Below, piece after piece: positions 37,175-47,000 of a stretch of DNA of 64,000 nt (within the stretch, counting starts at the first letter, position 1; each line of letters starts with the position of its first letter). Both the position numbers and the translations under genes were made by a program. The notes beneath the pieces were generated by a model. The model searched no databases. It was not told the origin of the DNA and worked only from the letters and a program-made list of their open reading frames with translations. The stretch is from NCBI GenBank assembly GCA_029260115.1, contig JAJDDW010000086.1, positions 1-64,000 on the forward strand. The letters run 5' to 3'. Source of the DNA: Phycisphaerae bacterium. Lineage in GTDB: Bacteria; Planctomycetota; Phycisphaerae; UBA1845.

Positions 37175-38800
37175 TCATTCGATATAACCCAATGATTTAA
37201 GTCGCATCAGAATCTGTGACTCATCTTCCGTCGAATTAGAGTCGTCCCCTTCTTCGTCGTTCTGTCTCTTCCAATGGTCCGGTGGCACAGACCTGGCACC
37301 AATTACGCATGGCATTTTTGCGAGATGTTCCGTGCGAAATGCTGATCGACAAGAAGAACCCTCCAAGTCGCAGGGGATCTCCACGCCTATCATGCCCAGG
37401 ACTGTCGGCGCTATATCTACCATTTCCAAAGGCTCTAGCTTGGCACCTTTGCGCACGCCCGGCCCGTGGATCACGAATACACCGTTGGGGTGATGGCTCC
37501 CTACGGGGACGGGGCGTCGCATCAATATCTGGCTGCCGCGAAGCACTGAGAAAAAACCGCAATCAGCCAGTTCGACTGTAAGGTCGGGCGATTTTTCAAA
37601 AGCCGGGCCTTCGAAAATCTCCTCGCGCTTCCATACCCGTGAAATGAGTGCCTCACCTGTTTCCGGATCACGGCAATTCGTCATCAGGTCGTCGATGATC
37701 GCATCGCGAAGTCGATGATAATCCGCAGGATCGACCCCATGTGCTGCCCCACGCTTACCAAGAACCGGGATATATATTCCGTTGCTACTCGCCGTGATGG
37801 CGTACGCTTGAGATTGTGTAAGATCGACATGCGAGAGGTGATAGGGTCTCGCTTCGCCCAGCAGTTGCGATTCGGGCGGTTCCAATTTCGCCACCGAAGT
37901 CCAGTGAAGATAGCCGTGCGCCTCCAACCACGTGTTGATATAAAGCACATTCCGTGTCGCGGTGAAACCGTGGTCGGATACGATGAGTACGTGGCCATCC
38001 TCTCCGACAAGGTCGAGCGTCTCGGCCAAGTATTCATCGATTCGGGAGAAATATGCCCAGCAATGATCGCGGGTTTTCAGAAACTCTTTTGAAGGGTTGT
38101 CTGGCTCAAGGGACGGATCCAGAAAATGCCATACAAGGTGTTGTAATTTGTCTACGCCATCAAAGACAATGGCATGGAGATCGCAATGATCATGTTGGAT
38201 TTGGTGGCGAAGGATGGAAAACCACTGCTGCTCGCGCTGAATATGAAGGTCAATCCAAGGCGCATAGTCGGCTAATTCAAGACCTTCTACTGCTTTTCGC
38301 TCCTCGTTAAAATCCATGGCCAACTTTTTGAGATCAAAGCCCTCGATCGAATTCTTGAGCTTGTCAAGTAGCCCTGAGGGGTGAGTCGATCGTTTAATCC
38401 ATCGCCAAGGAACCCAACCAGGAACAACATAACCATCAATGGGTGGCGCCGGATGGTGCGCGACGAAGTTTAAGCATCCCGCGCGCTTGCCAGCGCGAGA
38501 AACCATTGACCAGATGGTCTCGCAGCAAACCTGTTTTGCATCTACCCATCGAACGAATTGAGACTCATCAGACTCGAATTGCACAAAGTTGTGAATGCCA
38601 TGCGCACCGGGTGATCGACCGGTGACCATCGTCGTCCAAGCGGGAGGCGTCAGTGGCGGAATAGTAGATCGCAACGTGGCTCGGGCGCCATGGTCGAGGA
38701 CTTTGCCAAGGGTCGGCATCAAGCCACGCTGGATGAGATCGTCTAGGATATCGTAAGTAGCGCCATCCAATCCGAATAGCACCACAGGTCCGGCAGTCAT
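37175..38800 (-). CDS. Alkaline phosphatase superfamily hydrolase (nucleotide pyrophosphatase-like)
   Basis: This 541-residue protein lacks a signal peptide and belongs to the type I phosphodiesterase/nucleotide pyrophosphatase branch. Motifs are VLFGLDGATYD (metal-ligand Asp), IPPLTPPAWTTMVTG with the nucleophilic Thr, FDGVDKLQH (Asp and His ligands), LIVSDHGFTATRN and a late VGSHHPNGVFVIHGPG. I start at the ATG at 38800, which overlaps the ACP stop by four bases (ATGA); three more codons are possible. Placement directly after an ACP gene in a megasynthase operon suggests it acts on a phosphate ester of the product or on an ACP-linked intermediate. Relatives often sit in polyketide or glycan clusters. 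Confidence 0.87.
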   Translation of the reverse strand: MTAGPVVLFGLDGATYDILDDLIQRGLMPTLGKVLDHGARATLRSTIPPLTPPAWTTMVTGRSPGAHGIHNFVQFESDESQFVRWVDAKQVCCETIWSMVSRAGKRAGCLNFVAHHPAPPIDGYVVPGWVPWRWIKRSTHPSGLLDKLKNSIEGFDLKKLAMDFNEERKAVEGLELADYAPWIDLHIQREQQWFSILRHQIQHDHCDLHAIVFDGVDKLQHLVWHFLDPSLEPDNPSKEFLKTRDHCWAYFSRIDEYLAETLDLVGEDGHVLIVSDHGFTATRNVLYINTWLEAHGYLHWTSVAKLEPPESQLLGEARPYHLSHVDLTQSQAYAITASSNGIYIPVLGKRGAAHGVDPADYHRLRDAIIDDLMTNCRDPETGEALISRVWKREEIFEGPAFEKSPDLTVELADCGFFSVLRGSQILMRRPVPVGSHHPNGVFVIHGPGVRKGAKLEPLEMVDIAPTVLGMIGVEIPCDLEGSSCRSAFRTEHLAKMPCVIGARSVPPDHWKRQNDEEGDDSNSTEDESQILMRLKSLGYIE

Positions 38801-39096
38801 GGCTTGCACTCCTGAGATTTATTAAGGTGGATGACGAGAAAATCCAGGAGATCACCAATTGAGATGTCTTCTGCGTTCCGCTGTCCGGCTTCAGTCAAGA
38901 ACTTAACATATGGAAGCGATTGCTTAAAAGTATCTTCTATAGCTGACCCTAGTGCAACGGCGTCGATCGACTCGAATTCCAAGTCTTTGAATATACCGGT
39001 AGACTCGTCGATTATCTCTGGATATTCCCAGTCTTGTTGAAGTTCTTTGAGAACCTGCATGAGCTGAATTTGGATATCGTTGCGACTAAGGGGCAT
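38797..39096 (-). CDS. Stand-alone acyl carrier protein (megasynthase operon)
   Basis: This 99-residue protein has the ACP helix pattern, with the phosphopantetheine Ser in LEFESIDAVALG (Glu before Ser, where Asp is usual). Its acidic helices and C-terminal FLVIHLN fit. The start ATG at 39096 overlaps the stop of the second synthase gene by 11 bases, and its stop overlaps the next gene by four, so it is tightly coupled to both. It is longer than a housekeeping AcpP by about 20 residues, with an insertion around SLPYVKFLTEAGQRN. It may accept the finished chain from the synthase and present it to the hydrolases. Confidence 0.85.
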   Translation of the reverse strand: MPLSRNDIQIQLMQVLKELQQDWEYPEIIDESTGIFKDLEFESIDAVALGSAIEDTFKQSLPYVKFLTEAGQRNAEDISIGDLLDFLVIHLNKSQECKP

Positions 39097-42000
39097 GAGT
39101 AATTTTTTCCTCCAGCGCGATGCTGTATATGTAACCATTTGTTGACCAAGTCGCGGCGTTTACCATAACCGACTTATTCACTTGCGCTGCTTGCTCGTTG
39201 GATCTTTTGATCTGAACTTGAAAACGCGAAGCCTCATCGACGTTATCAAGACGAACGGCATTTAATTCGCCGAGGAGTGCGAGGCCTATCGCTTTGCCGG
39301 CAGCCTCCTTGGCACTAAAAGCCCGGGTGACCCGCTCCTGTTGGTCGCACCCGTGCATTTGCGAGATGATCCTTTGTTCGGTCTCGTTGAATGCTATAGC
39401 GTCAAAACCCGATGGTCGATCTTTGATGAGTTCTAGGTCGACGCCGATTGCCTGACCACTCGCCGCGCCAATCGCTAGCCCTTTCTTGTGGCTAATGGAA
39501 ATGTGTACAGGTGTGTCCAATTGTGAAGCCCAAGAGCCGATAGCGCTCGGCCTTCCTTGTTTATCGTGGACAATGCACACATCCGCAGGAAAAACCTTCC
39601 AACCTATCTGATTTTGGATATATGCCCGAACGGCATCTTTAACCGCTGTGCGTGCACATAGCCACTCTTCACGACGTGATGCGCTCTCGATGGACCAAAA
39701 CTCATCAAGCTCAACTTGGCTACAAATCAGATGTGCCCAAAGCACTTGCCAGAACTTATTCTCCAGCTCGCCCTTCCATTCCATTTGATACACGACCCCA
39801 TCGAAATCTGGGATTGGACTCGAAGGCTGTACTTTCCTACTCGCAAAGAATTCTTTGGGAAAACGCCAGAAGTTATAGTGAGTACGCGGCCAATAGAATC
39901 GCCTATCTTGCCAGCCGTCGATGCGCATCCAAACTTCGCCTGATGGCGTGGTGACCTCCATGTCCGCTTGAATTTGGCGATACGATACATCCTTAACTTT
40001 TAATGCCGTACGGAGGCACACTTCCGGCTTGGGATGTGGACCGTACAAGCAGATAGACTCGATGGCGACTGGAAAGACAACAAACCCTTCGTTGAGAAAT
40101 TCGACCGGCCAATATCCTACTAGCTGTCCGATTGAATCGAGTAGAAAGGGATCCAGAATGAATCCGGAATCCGTGGTAGCGGCTTTGTTGCATGCCGCTG
40201 GTGAACATCGTACCGTCGCGATCAAACCGTTCTGTCCGATTTCGTCTAGCGACGTTACGCGCTGAAAGGTATGTCCGTGGAACATGTGCTTTTGCGCGTA
40301 CATTTGCTTCGCCGTCATCTTTGGCTGTACGGCGTCACTTAGCGAGATTGCCGTCGGCTTCGGTGCTGCCGCCCAATCTTTTCCCAATATCATCTGTGCG
40401 TGGGCTACGGTTTGAATTTGAATTTCTGAGTCAGCTTGGTTTTGTTCAATACGAAGAATTTTCGTGTGAACCACGTTGCTCGATTCCGTTGTTGTTTCAG
40501 CTTCGATGAGTACTGATACTTCTGGCCGTTTACCGGATAGTTCAAGCCATGAATCGGCCCGAAGGTGTTTGATTTCGACGATTCGTAGATTTGGGTTCAA
40601 TAGGCTCGCTGCTTCGGCCATCAACTCTACGCTAACGGTCAACGGCACGACGTGTAGATGAGAACGATGGGGATCGTCCGCAGAAACGTCTACGTCAAAG
40701 GCGTGGTCCACGAGGTATGCATCGTTTTCGAGAGAAATATTTTGACGAATGACGATACGTTTACCTGCGACGAACTCAACCAGCTCACCATGCAGCATGG
40801 GAAGACGATCAAGGTTTGGTACCGGCTTTTCCTCGGTTACCAGCGGTGCTTCCGTAGACAACTGCACTGCCAAAATTTCACTCTGCGTATCGACGATTTG
40901 TTCCATGAGGCGCATATGATCCGTGACGGCTTGGAATCGGGAATCGGCCGCAACCGGTGCCTGTTTGGCCCGTTCAGCATCTTTCGCTAGCGATGGACTT
41001 ACATTTCTCGCGAATGGCTCGGACTCTTTCGGCAGGCTTGAGGCGTTGGGTTTAACTTCTGCGTGTTTGGGAGGCAACGCAAAATCCTGACCTATATGTA
41101 ATCGTGGATAGCATATGGAGACGGACATCGCCCCGGGACGATCCATCTCGTTGCGGATTGAATCCTCTTCAGCATCAAAAGAAAGCTGCTTGGGTTGCCG
41201 CCGTTCGTAGAGATAGGACAGGTCCATCCCGACCCCGATGGCTGCGAGGGCTGCCAACGCGTGGTGAAGCGCCGTAACCCCCGTGCGTCGAGATTGATCG
41301 ACAGCTACCGCAAGGTGTGGGCGTCCGCGTAGTGTGTCCGAAATAAAACCGATCAGGTTTCCCTTCGGCCCAATTTCTAGAAATGATCGCACGCCATCGT
41401 CATAAAGCGATTGGATCGTCTCAGTGAAACGCAGTGGTTGGACGAATGTATTCGCAAGAATGTCGAGAATATCGGCGGTATTCGAGGGATAATGCGCTGC
41501 CGTCGTGCTGTTGTAGACCGGTACGGTAGGCGATCGAAAAGTGAGTGACGAAAAATAGGTATTCAGTGGTTCGCGCATGCACGTGAACGCCGGCGTGTGG
41601 TACCCTCGATCGTATGGCAAGCGTTCAGTCAAGATACCGGCTGTTCGCATGAGGTCTTGAAACTTTTCTGCATGGTCTGGTTCAGTGACGACAACGATTT
41701 GATGGGGGCAGTTATCGTTTGCTATGTCAGCATTGAGAGCATGATCCATTAGCAGGGTTTCCACGCGTTGCCGACTTGCGCCTACTGCAAACATGACGAC
41801 ACGGCGCATGTTCCCATGGCTCGATACCCCGCGATAAGCGGCCTCTAGTCGTGGCATGCTCTCAATAAAATCGGAGAGTGAAACCATACCTGATGCGACC
41901 AATCCGATCCAATCACCGCCGCTGTGTCCGGCTATGACATCGGGCGTTATCCCTAGTTTTTGAATTAGTTGATATAATGCTAGGTCCGCCGTCATCACGG

Positions 42001-44047
42001 TTTCGGTCGCTCGCTCGATGCTCCACAAGGCTTTCTCAGCAGATTCTTGTTCCGCCTCACTACGACCTGTCGCGGGGAAGACCACGGATGACATCGGTGC
42101 GCGTCCAGTTTCGTGGACCGCATGGTCAGCCATTTCGAAACATTCACGTACGATAGGAAAATGGATACATAGATCCCTGAGCATATTGAGATATTGGCTG
42201 CCTTCGCCTGGGAAAACAAACGCAAGTTTTCCGCCGCAGACTTCCGCATCCTCAGAGTAATAGATGCCTGATCGATCTTTGATGTTCGTACATTGACCAC
42301 CACCAAGACGCTCCAGTGCCCGGGCTACTTTGGACGACAAATCCTCAAGCGTGAGTGCGACAATCCCTAACCTATAGGCCTTATCCGATAGTCTGGCATG
42401 TAGCGAGTACGCGATGTCTTTTAATTCGACACCGTGAAGATTATTAAGATATACACCAAGCGCTTTGAGCACGCCCACCATGTCCTGTCGTGAATCCGCT
42501 TCCAATATGCATACTTCCGAGTCCCATCGATGAATGTAGGATATTCGATCTGATTGGCTTGTGGTTGTGGGCGTAGTTTGCAGTGCGATCGGACCTATAG
42601 CCATCGGGGCTTCTTCTAGTACAACATGGGCATTGACGCCGCCAAAACCAAACGCGCTCACGCCCGCGCGGCGCGGTACAGCTGCAGTTTGACGGAACCA
42701 CGGGCGTTTCTCTGTGCTCATGTAAAATCTACTGGATGAATTTGAAACAGCTTCAACCGGCTGTTCGCAGTGTAGCGTCGGAGGCAACACACGGTGGTAT
42801 ATTGCAAGGGCGGTCTTAATTAAAGATGCAATACCAGCGGCGGGCATCGTGTGGCCGATCATTGATTTGACGCTGCCCAACGCACAATCCCTCAGCTCGC
42901 CTAGCTCTCGGTGTCCGAGGACGCGGTGTAGTGCGTCAATTTCGGCGGCATCGCCGACCGGAGTGCCGGTACCGTGACCTTCAATCAAACTGATTGTTCG
43001 GGGATCCACATGGCTCATCTCATAGGCTCGGCGCAGTGCAAGTTCCTCCCCCTCAATGCGTGGCGCGGTGATGCTCGTCGCGCGACCATCGCTACTTGTC
43101 CCCACGCCGCGAATGATGGCGTATATGCGATCACCATGTCGTTGGGCGTCTTCCAGTCTTTTAAGGACCATGATCCCGCACCCCTCGCCTGCTAGTGTGC
43201 CGTCACTACGCTCATCAAACGGGCGAATGGTGGAGCTTCTGGATAACGCACCCATTCTTGCAAATACTTGTAAGAAGGGAAAATCGGAGAATATATGCAC
43301 ACCACCTGTGAGTGCGATATCGTATTGGTGAGAAAGAAGTCCGCGCATGGCATTTTCTGTGGCGATCAGGGAAGAAGCACAGGCTGCGTCTACGGTGTAC
43401 GTCGCTTCCATGAAATCCAACCGATTCGCTACCCGCCCTGTTGTAATATTAGGAATTAATCCAGGTGCGGTGTCTGGTGCGAAGGGTGGCAGCTCACGTC
43501 GGAGTTCGTCTTTGATCGATTGGAGTTGGTCTGCGGTATATTCAGGATGAAGCTTTTTCAGGATACCCAACGTTTGTTCAGTGATAACACCGCGCATCAG
43601 AAGCGACGTCGCGCCAGCACCCAGGTAGCTACCGCGACCGAGGATGAGCGACCCACGTTTGTTACCGATATCCCGCATGTCGAAGCCGGCATCGGCGATC
43701 GCCTCATACGCCGTGCGCAACACGAGAAATTGATCCGGTTCTGCGCCAGGGATGGCGCTGGGCATCGCGCCGTAGCGTACTGGCTCGAATGCAAATGAAG
43801 TACCGAGAAATCCGCCGCGCTTACAATACACCCGATCATCGAGATGGGGATCGTCACTGAAGAATACATCTGGATCCCATCGCTGCGGATCCACGTTATG
43901 TACACAGTCTTTTCCATCGACGATATTCTGCCAGTATTCTTGTACGTTTCTAGCTTGCGGGAAGGTGCAAGCCATTCCCACAATAGCAATTGAATTTGCA
44001 TCTGGTTGAGATGCGTCATTGTTGGAATGTATGTGTACGCCACTCAC
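39086..44047 (-). CDS. Polyketide/PUFA-type synthase: KS-AT-DH-PPTase
   Basis: This protein of about 1653 residues has four recognisable domains. The ketosynthase (residues 20-490) shows Cys in DAACASSL, His in EGHGTGTPVGD and His in GHTMPAAG. The acyltransferase (about 600-900) shows FVFPGEGSQ and GHSGGDW. A dehydratase-like double hotdog (about 1080-1400) shows YLVDHAFD and MFHGHTFQRV. The last 170 residues are a Sfp-type phosphopantetheinyl transferase, with IGVDLELI and FSAKEAAGKAIG. No ACP or KR is present, so it must work with the larger partner. Translation starts at a GTG (44047) overlapping the partner's stop (GTGA). A built-in PPTase lets the system activate its own carrier domains. 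The layout recalls PfaC plus PfaE of PUFA synthases. Confidence 0.92.
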   Translation of the reverse strand: MSGVHIHSNNDASQPDANSIAIVGMACTFPQARNVQEYWQNIVDGKDCVHNVDPQRWDPDVFFSDDPHLDDRVYCKRGGFLGTSFAFEPVRYGAMPSAIPGAEPDQFLVLRTAYEAIADAGFDMRDIGNKRGSLILGRGSYLGAGATSLLMRGVITEQTLGILKKLHPEYTADQLQSIKDELRRELPPFAPDTAPGLIPNITTGRVANRLDFMEATYTVDAACASSLIATENAMRGLLSHQYDIALTGGVHIFSDFPFLQVFARMGALSRSSTIRPFDERSDGTLAGEGCGIMVLKRLEDAQRHGDRIYAIIRGVGTSSDGRATSITAPRIEGEELALRRAYEMSHVDPRTISLIEGHGTGTPVGDAAEIDALHRVLGHRELGELRDCALGSVKSMIGHTMPAAGIASLIKTALAIYHRVLPPTLHCEQPVEAVSNSSSRFYMSTEKRPWFRQTAAVPRRAGVSAFGFGGVNAHVVLEEAPMAIGPIALQTTPTTTSQSDRISYIHRWDSEVCILEADSRQDMVGVLKALGVYLNNLHGVELKDIAYSLHARLSDKAYRLGIVALTLEDLSSKVARALERLGGGQCTNIKDRSGIYYSEDAEVCGGKLAFVFPGEGSQYLNMLRDLCIHFPIVRECFEMADHAVHETGRAPMSSVVFPATGRSEAEQESAEKALWSIERATETVMTADLALYQLIQKLGITPDVIAGHSGGDWIGLVASGMVSLSDFIESMPRLEAAYRGVSSHGNMRRVVMFAVGASRQRVETLLMDHALNADIANDNCPHQIVVVTEPDHAEKFQDLMRTAGILTERLPYDRGYHTPAFTCMREPLNTYFSSLTFRSPTVPVYNSTTAAHYPSNTADILDILANTFVQPLRFTETIQSLYDDGVRSFLEIGPKGNLIGFISDTLRGRPHLAVAVDQSRRTGVTALHHALAALAAIGVGMDLSYLYERRQPKQLSFDAEEDSIRNEMDRPGAMSVSICYPRLHIGQDFALPPKHAEVKPNASSLPKESEPFARNVSPSLAKDAERAKQAPVAADSRFQAVTDHMRLMEQIVDTQSEILAVQLSTEAPLVTEEKPVPNLDRLPMLHGELVEFVAGKRIVIRQNISLENDAYLVDHAFDVDVSADDPHRSHLHVVPLTVSVELMAEAASLLNPNLRIVEIKHLRADSWLELSGKRPEVSVLIEAETTTESSNVVHTKILRIEQNQADSEIQIQTVAHAQMILGKDWAAAPKPTAISLSDAVQPKMTAKQMYAQKHMFHGHTFQRVTSLDEIGQNGLIATVRCSPAACNKAATTDSGFILDPFLLDSIGQLVGYWPVEFLNEGFVVFPVAIESICLYGPHPKPEVCLRTALKVKDVSYRQIQADMEVTTPSGEVWMRIDGWQDRRFYWPRTHYNFWRFPKEFFASRKVQPSSPIPDFDGVVYQMEWKGELENKFWQVLWAHLICSQVELDEFWSIESASRREEWLCARTAVKDAVRAYIQNQIGWKVFPADVCIVHDKQGRPSAIGSWASQLDTPVHISISHKKGLAIGAASGQAIGVDLELIKDRPSGFDAIAFNETEQRIISQMHGCDQQERVTRAFSAKEAAGKAIGLALLGELNAVRLDNVDEASRFQVQIKRSNEQAAQVNKSVMVNAATWSTNGYIYSIALEEKITHAP

Positions 44048-47000
44048 GCCGATTCCGCCTGCGTCAAATTTTTCTGCCGACCTAGCCGATTTAGCGCCTT
44101 GCTGCACGTAGCCATCATTCCTTCGAGCTTGGCGACGCACGCCATCTGATCATTGAAGAAACTAAGGTCACAGGCCAGCGTCGGACTTCCCTCTTTATAC
44201 TTGATGCGAACTTCGCATCGCACGTGATCCTGGGGCATTTTTTGGAGTCGGCGATAGGCATGCAGATGAGAGGGAAGCGGCGTCACGCCAAGCACTTCCT
44301 TTGCCCAAAGGATAATTAATTGTAAACCACTGTCGATGACAACCGGATCCACCAACCATGATCCCGTACTCGCATTGGCCAACAACTGAGAGGGTCGGGA
44401 ACATCGCAATATGCCGGAAATGCCGTTTTCGCCGACCGCAATAACTTGTTCAACACCGGATAGCATGGGGCCATGAAACAGCCAATCCCGCTTGGCTTGA
44501 TCTAGCGAAAGGTGCAATTCACGTGCAGACTTCAGTTCTTCCGGCGCGGAGGGGAGAGGCATAGCCTCATAGTTTAGTCGGGCTTGGGCAGTATAGCGAA
44601 GTTGTCTTTCGTCGTCGCAGCGTAACCCAATAGAAAACGTGCGGTCATTAGTGTCGTTTCCTTGGGCCTCCGAATAAACGTGGAGTAGGCAACTATCCTG
44701 TTTTAGCTTGATGCCGCGCAGAATTTTTAGATTTTCGATGGTCAGGTATTGAAAATTAGGCGCTTGAACCGACACCGTATCCGCAAATAGCTCAAGTACC
44801 ATAGCCATGGGCATGACACGCACACCATCCATGACATGATCGTCGAGATATACATCTTGCCGGGCGTCGAGCGTACGCTCGATCTCGATGGAATCGGCGT
44901 CTAAGCTCACAAGGCGGGTCAACCCCGTTTGCAGAAGCGGACCCGCCACTGTTGCGTCAATGCGGGAGGAAGACAAATTGTTGTCCGTCATATGTTGCAT
45001 AGAGTCGGGCGTGGATAATAGTGACCCCAGAATGATTTCGCCATCCACGCACGAGTCGCACTGTAATTCCTCGATGAATGCCTTACAGCCACTGTCCGTG
45101 GAAATCATCTGGATGCCGGCTGATGCGAATTGATTGGCGAGAGCATCTGAGACCATCCCCTCGCCCGAACCCCAAGGGCCCCAATTCAACGCCGCGATGC
45201 GCCCAGGCCAACGTTGATTGAGTGTGCTGGCAAGCTTATTGAGCACTTCGTTGGCCCCAGCATAGTCCGCTTGGCCCTGATTTCCGAATCGCGCCGCAAC
45301 GGATGAGAACAAGAAAAAGAATTTTAGCTCTTGAGGTCGAAGATGATTAACCAGTGAGAATGCTACCCGCACTTTGGCATCGAACACCCGTAAAAAGGAC
45401 GCTTCGTCTTTATCTTCAACAATCTTATCCTCAATGATCCCAGCCGCGTGAATCACACCGTCAATCCGGCCCAATCTTGAATAGACGTCGACGATTAATC
45501 CATGCAGCGCGTCGTCGTTCGTAGCGTCTACACTGTGATACTCCGCCGTACCTCCGTTCGCGCGTATTGAATCTATAGTTTGACGAATTTCACGCTCAGC
45601 TATCAGAGTGCGATATGCTTTTTCCACCTCGCGCACAGAGGCTCGGTCTGAATCGTTCTTAAGTTGCTCACGGATCGCTGTTTTGAGGCGCTTAATATTA
45701 GTCAGCCCCACAGTCGATGGTGATTCAGCAGTTGAAGGAGATGCAGACCTTCCGACGAGCACGAATGTTCCGCTACGCTCGCGCGAAAGCCGTTCGAGGA
45801 TTTTAGCGGTAATGCCCCTTGCGCCCCCGATAACTAAGATGACGTCGTTATTAGCGTGTTCATGCTCGGTAGCGCTGGTGGGCAGTGCTTCTGGAACGAG
45901 GTCGAGCTCCATGCGCCGACCCCCGATATAAGCGATTTCTAGTTTCGAATCACAAGAAATGAATTCCTTCGCGATCAACGCGCCGACGGCACTTTGATCC
46001 TGCGATTCGTCTACGTCTACAACACGAACATCCACGTTGGGCCATTCCCGGGCTACGGACTTGGCCATCCCGCAAATCGCGGCGTGCGGAAGTCGCAACG
46101 TGTTTTCGTCTTTATAACACGCAATGCCGAACGCAGCGCCTATTCGCGTAACGATACAAATGCGTGCATCAGTTACTTCAGTTGTAACGCGCCGGAACGC
46201 TTTCAGCGTCCGTAAAAATCGAAGGCTAGATGCCGCGCAGGCATCATAGGTTATTGAATCAAGACACTGATCAGCATGGCTCGTGGGTGTTAGGTAGATA
46301 AGGTGTCTAATCCGATTCAACTCGTTGGCATGGGCTTGTAAGTCGAAATCAGGGCCTATGGCCGCCTGCCGAATTATGCATATGCCTGGCGAAGAATCCA
46401 AAAGTAGGTTGTCTTGTTCTGCAAGAATAATTGGGGTCGCCCCAAAAGCGATCAACTCTCGCGCGACGTTAATTGATAAGCCCGAACCATCGTCAATAAT
46501 TAAAATGGATCCTTCAATCTTCGCCATCGGTGCGGAGGACAACTCAGTCTCACGTGGTCTTATTACTAGCCTGGGTACAGGTTGCGCTTGGTTCAATGCG
46601 CGATCGTCATTGCCATGTAAATCTTCGATTCGCGTGGGATGGGACTCTGGAGCCTTGGCTGATGTGACCGCTCGATTTTCTTGTTTTAGAGCGTTCATCC
46701 ATTCTCGTAGGGTCCGTCGCTGCGTGAGCGCCTCCATGTCGAGACCCAAGGCGTCAATTTGTTCAGGGTGCAACTCCCGCAAGGCACCGACGATCTCTAC
46801 ACGTTTGATCGAATCGATACCTAGGTCAGCCTCCAAATCTAGGTCCAATTCTAGCATGTCTGACGGGTAGCCCGTGCGATCCGCGACGATCTGTATTAGT
46901 TGATCGAACAATTCGTCACCGTCATTGGATGCGTGGGAATCACTGGTTGTGGATGCGGTATGAAATTCTTCGAGGTGCTCGGAACCAGATACAGGGGTCT

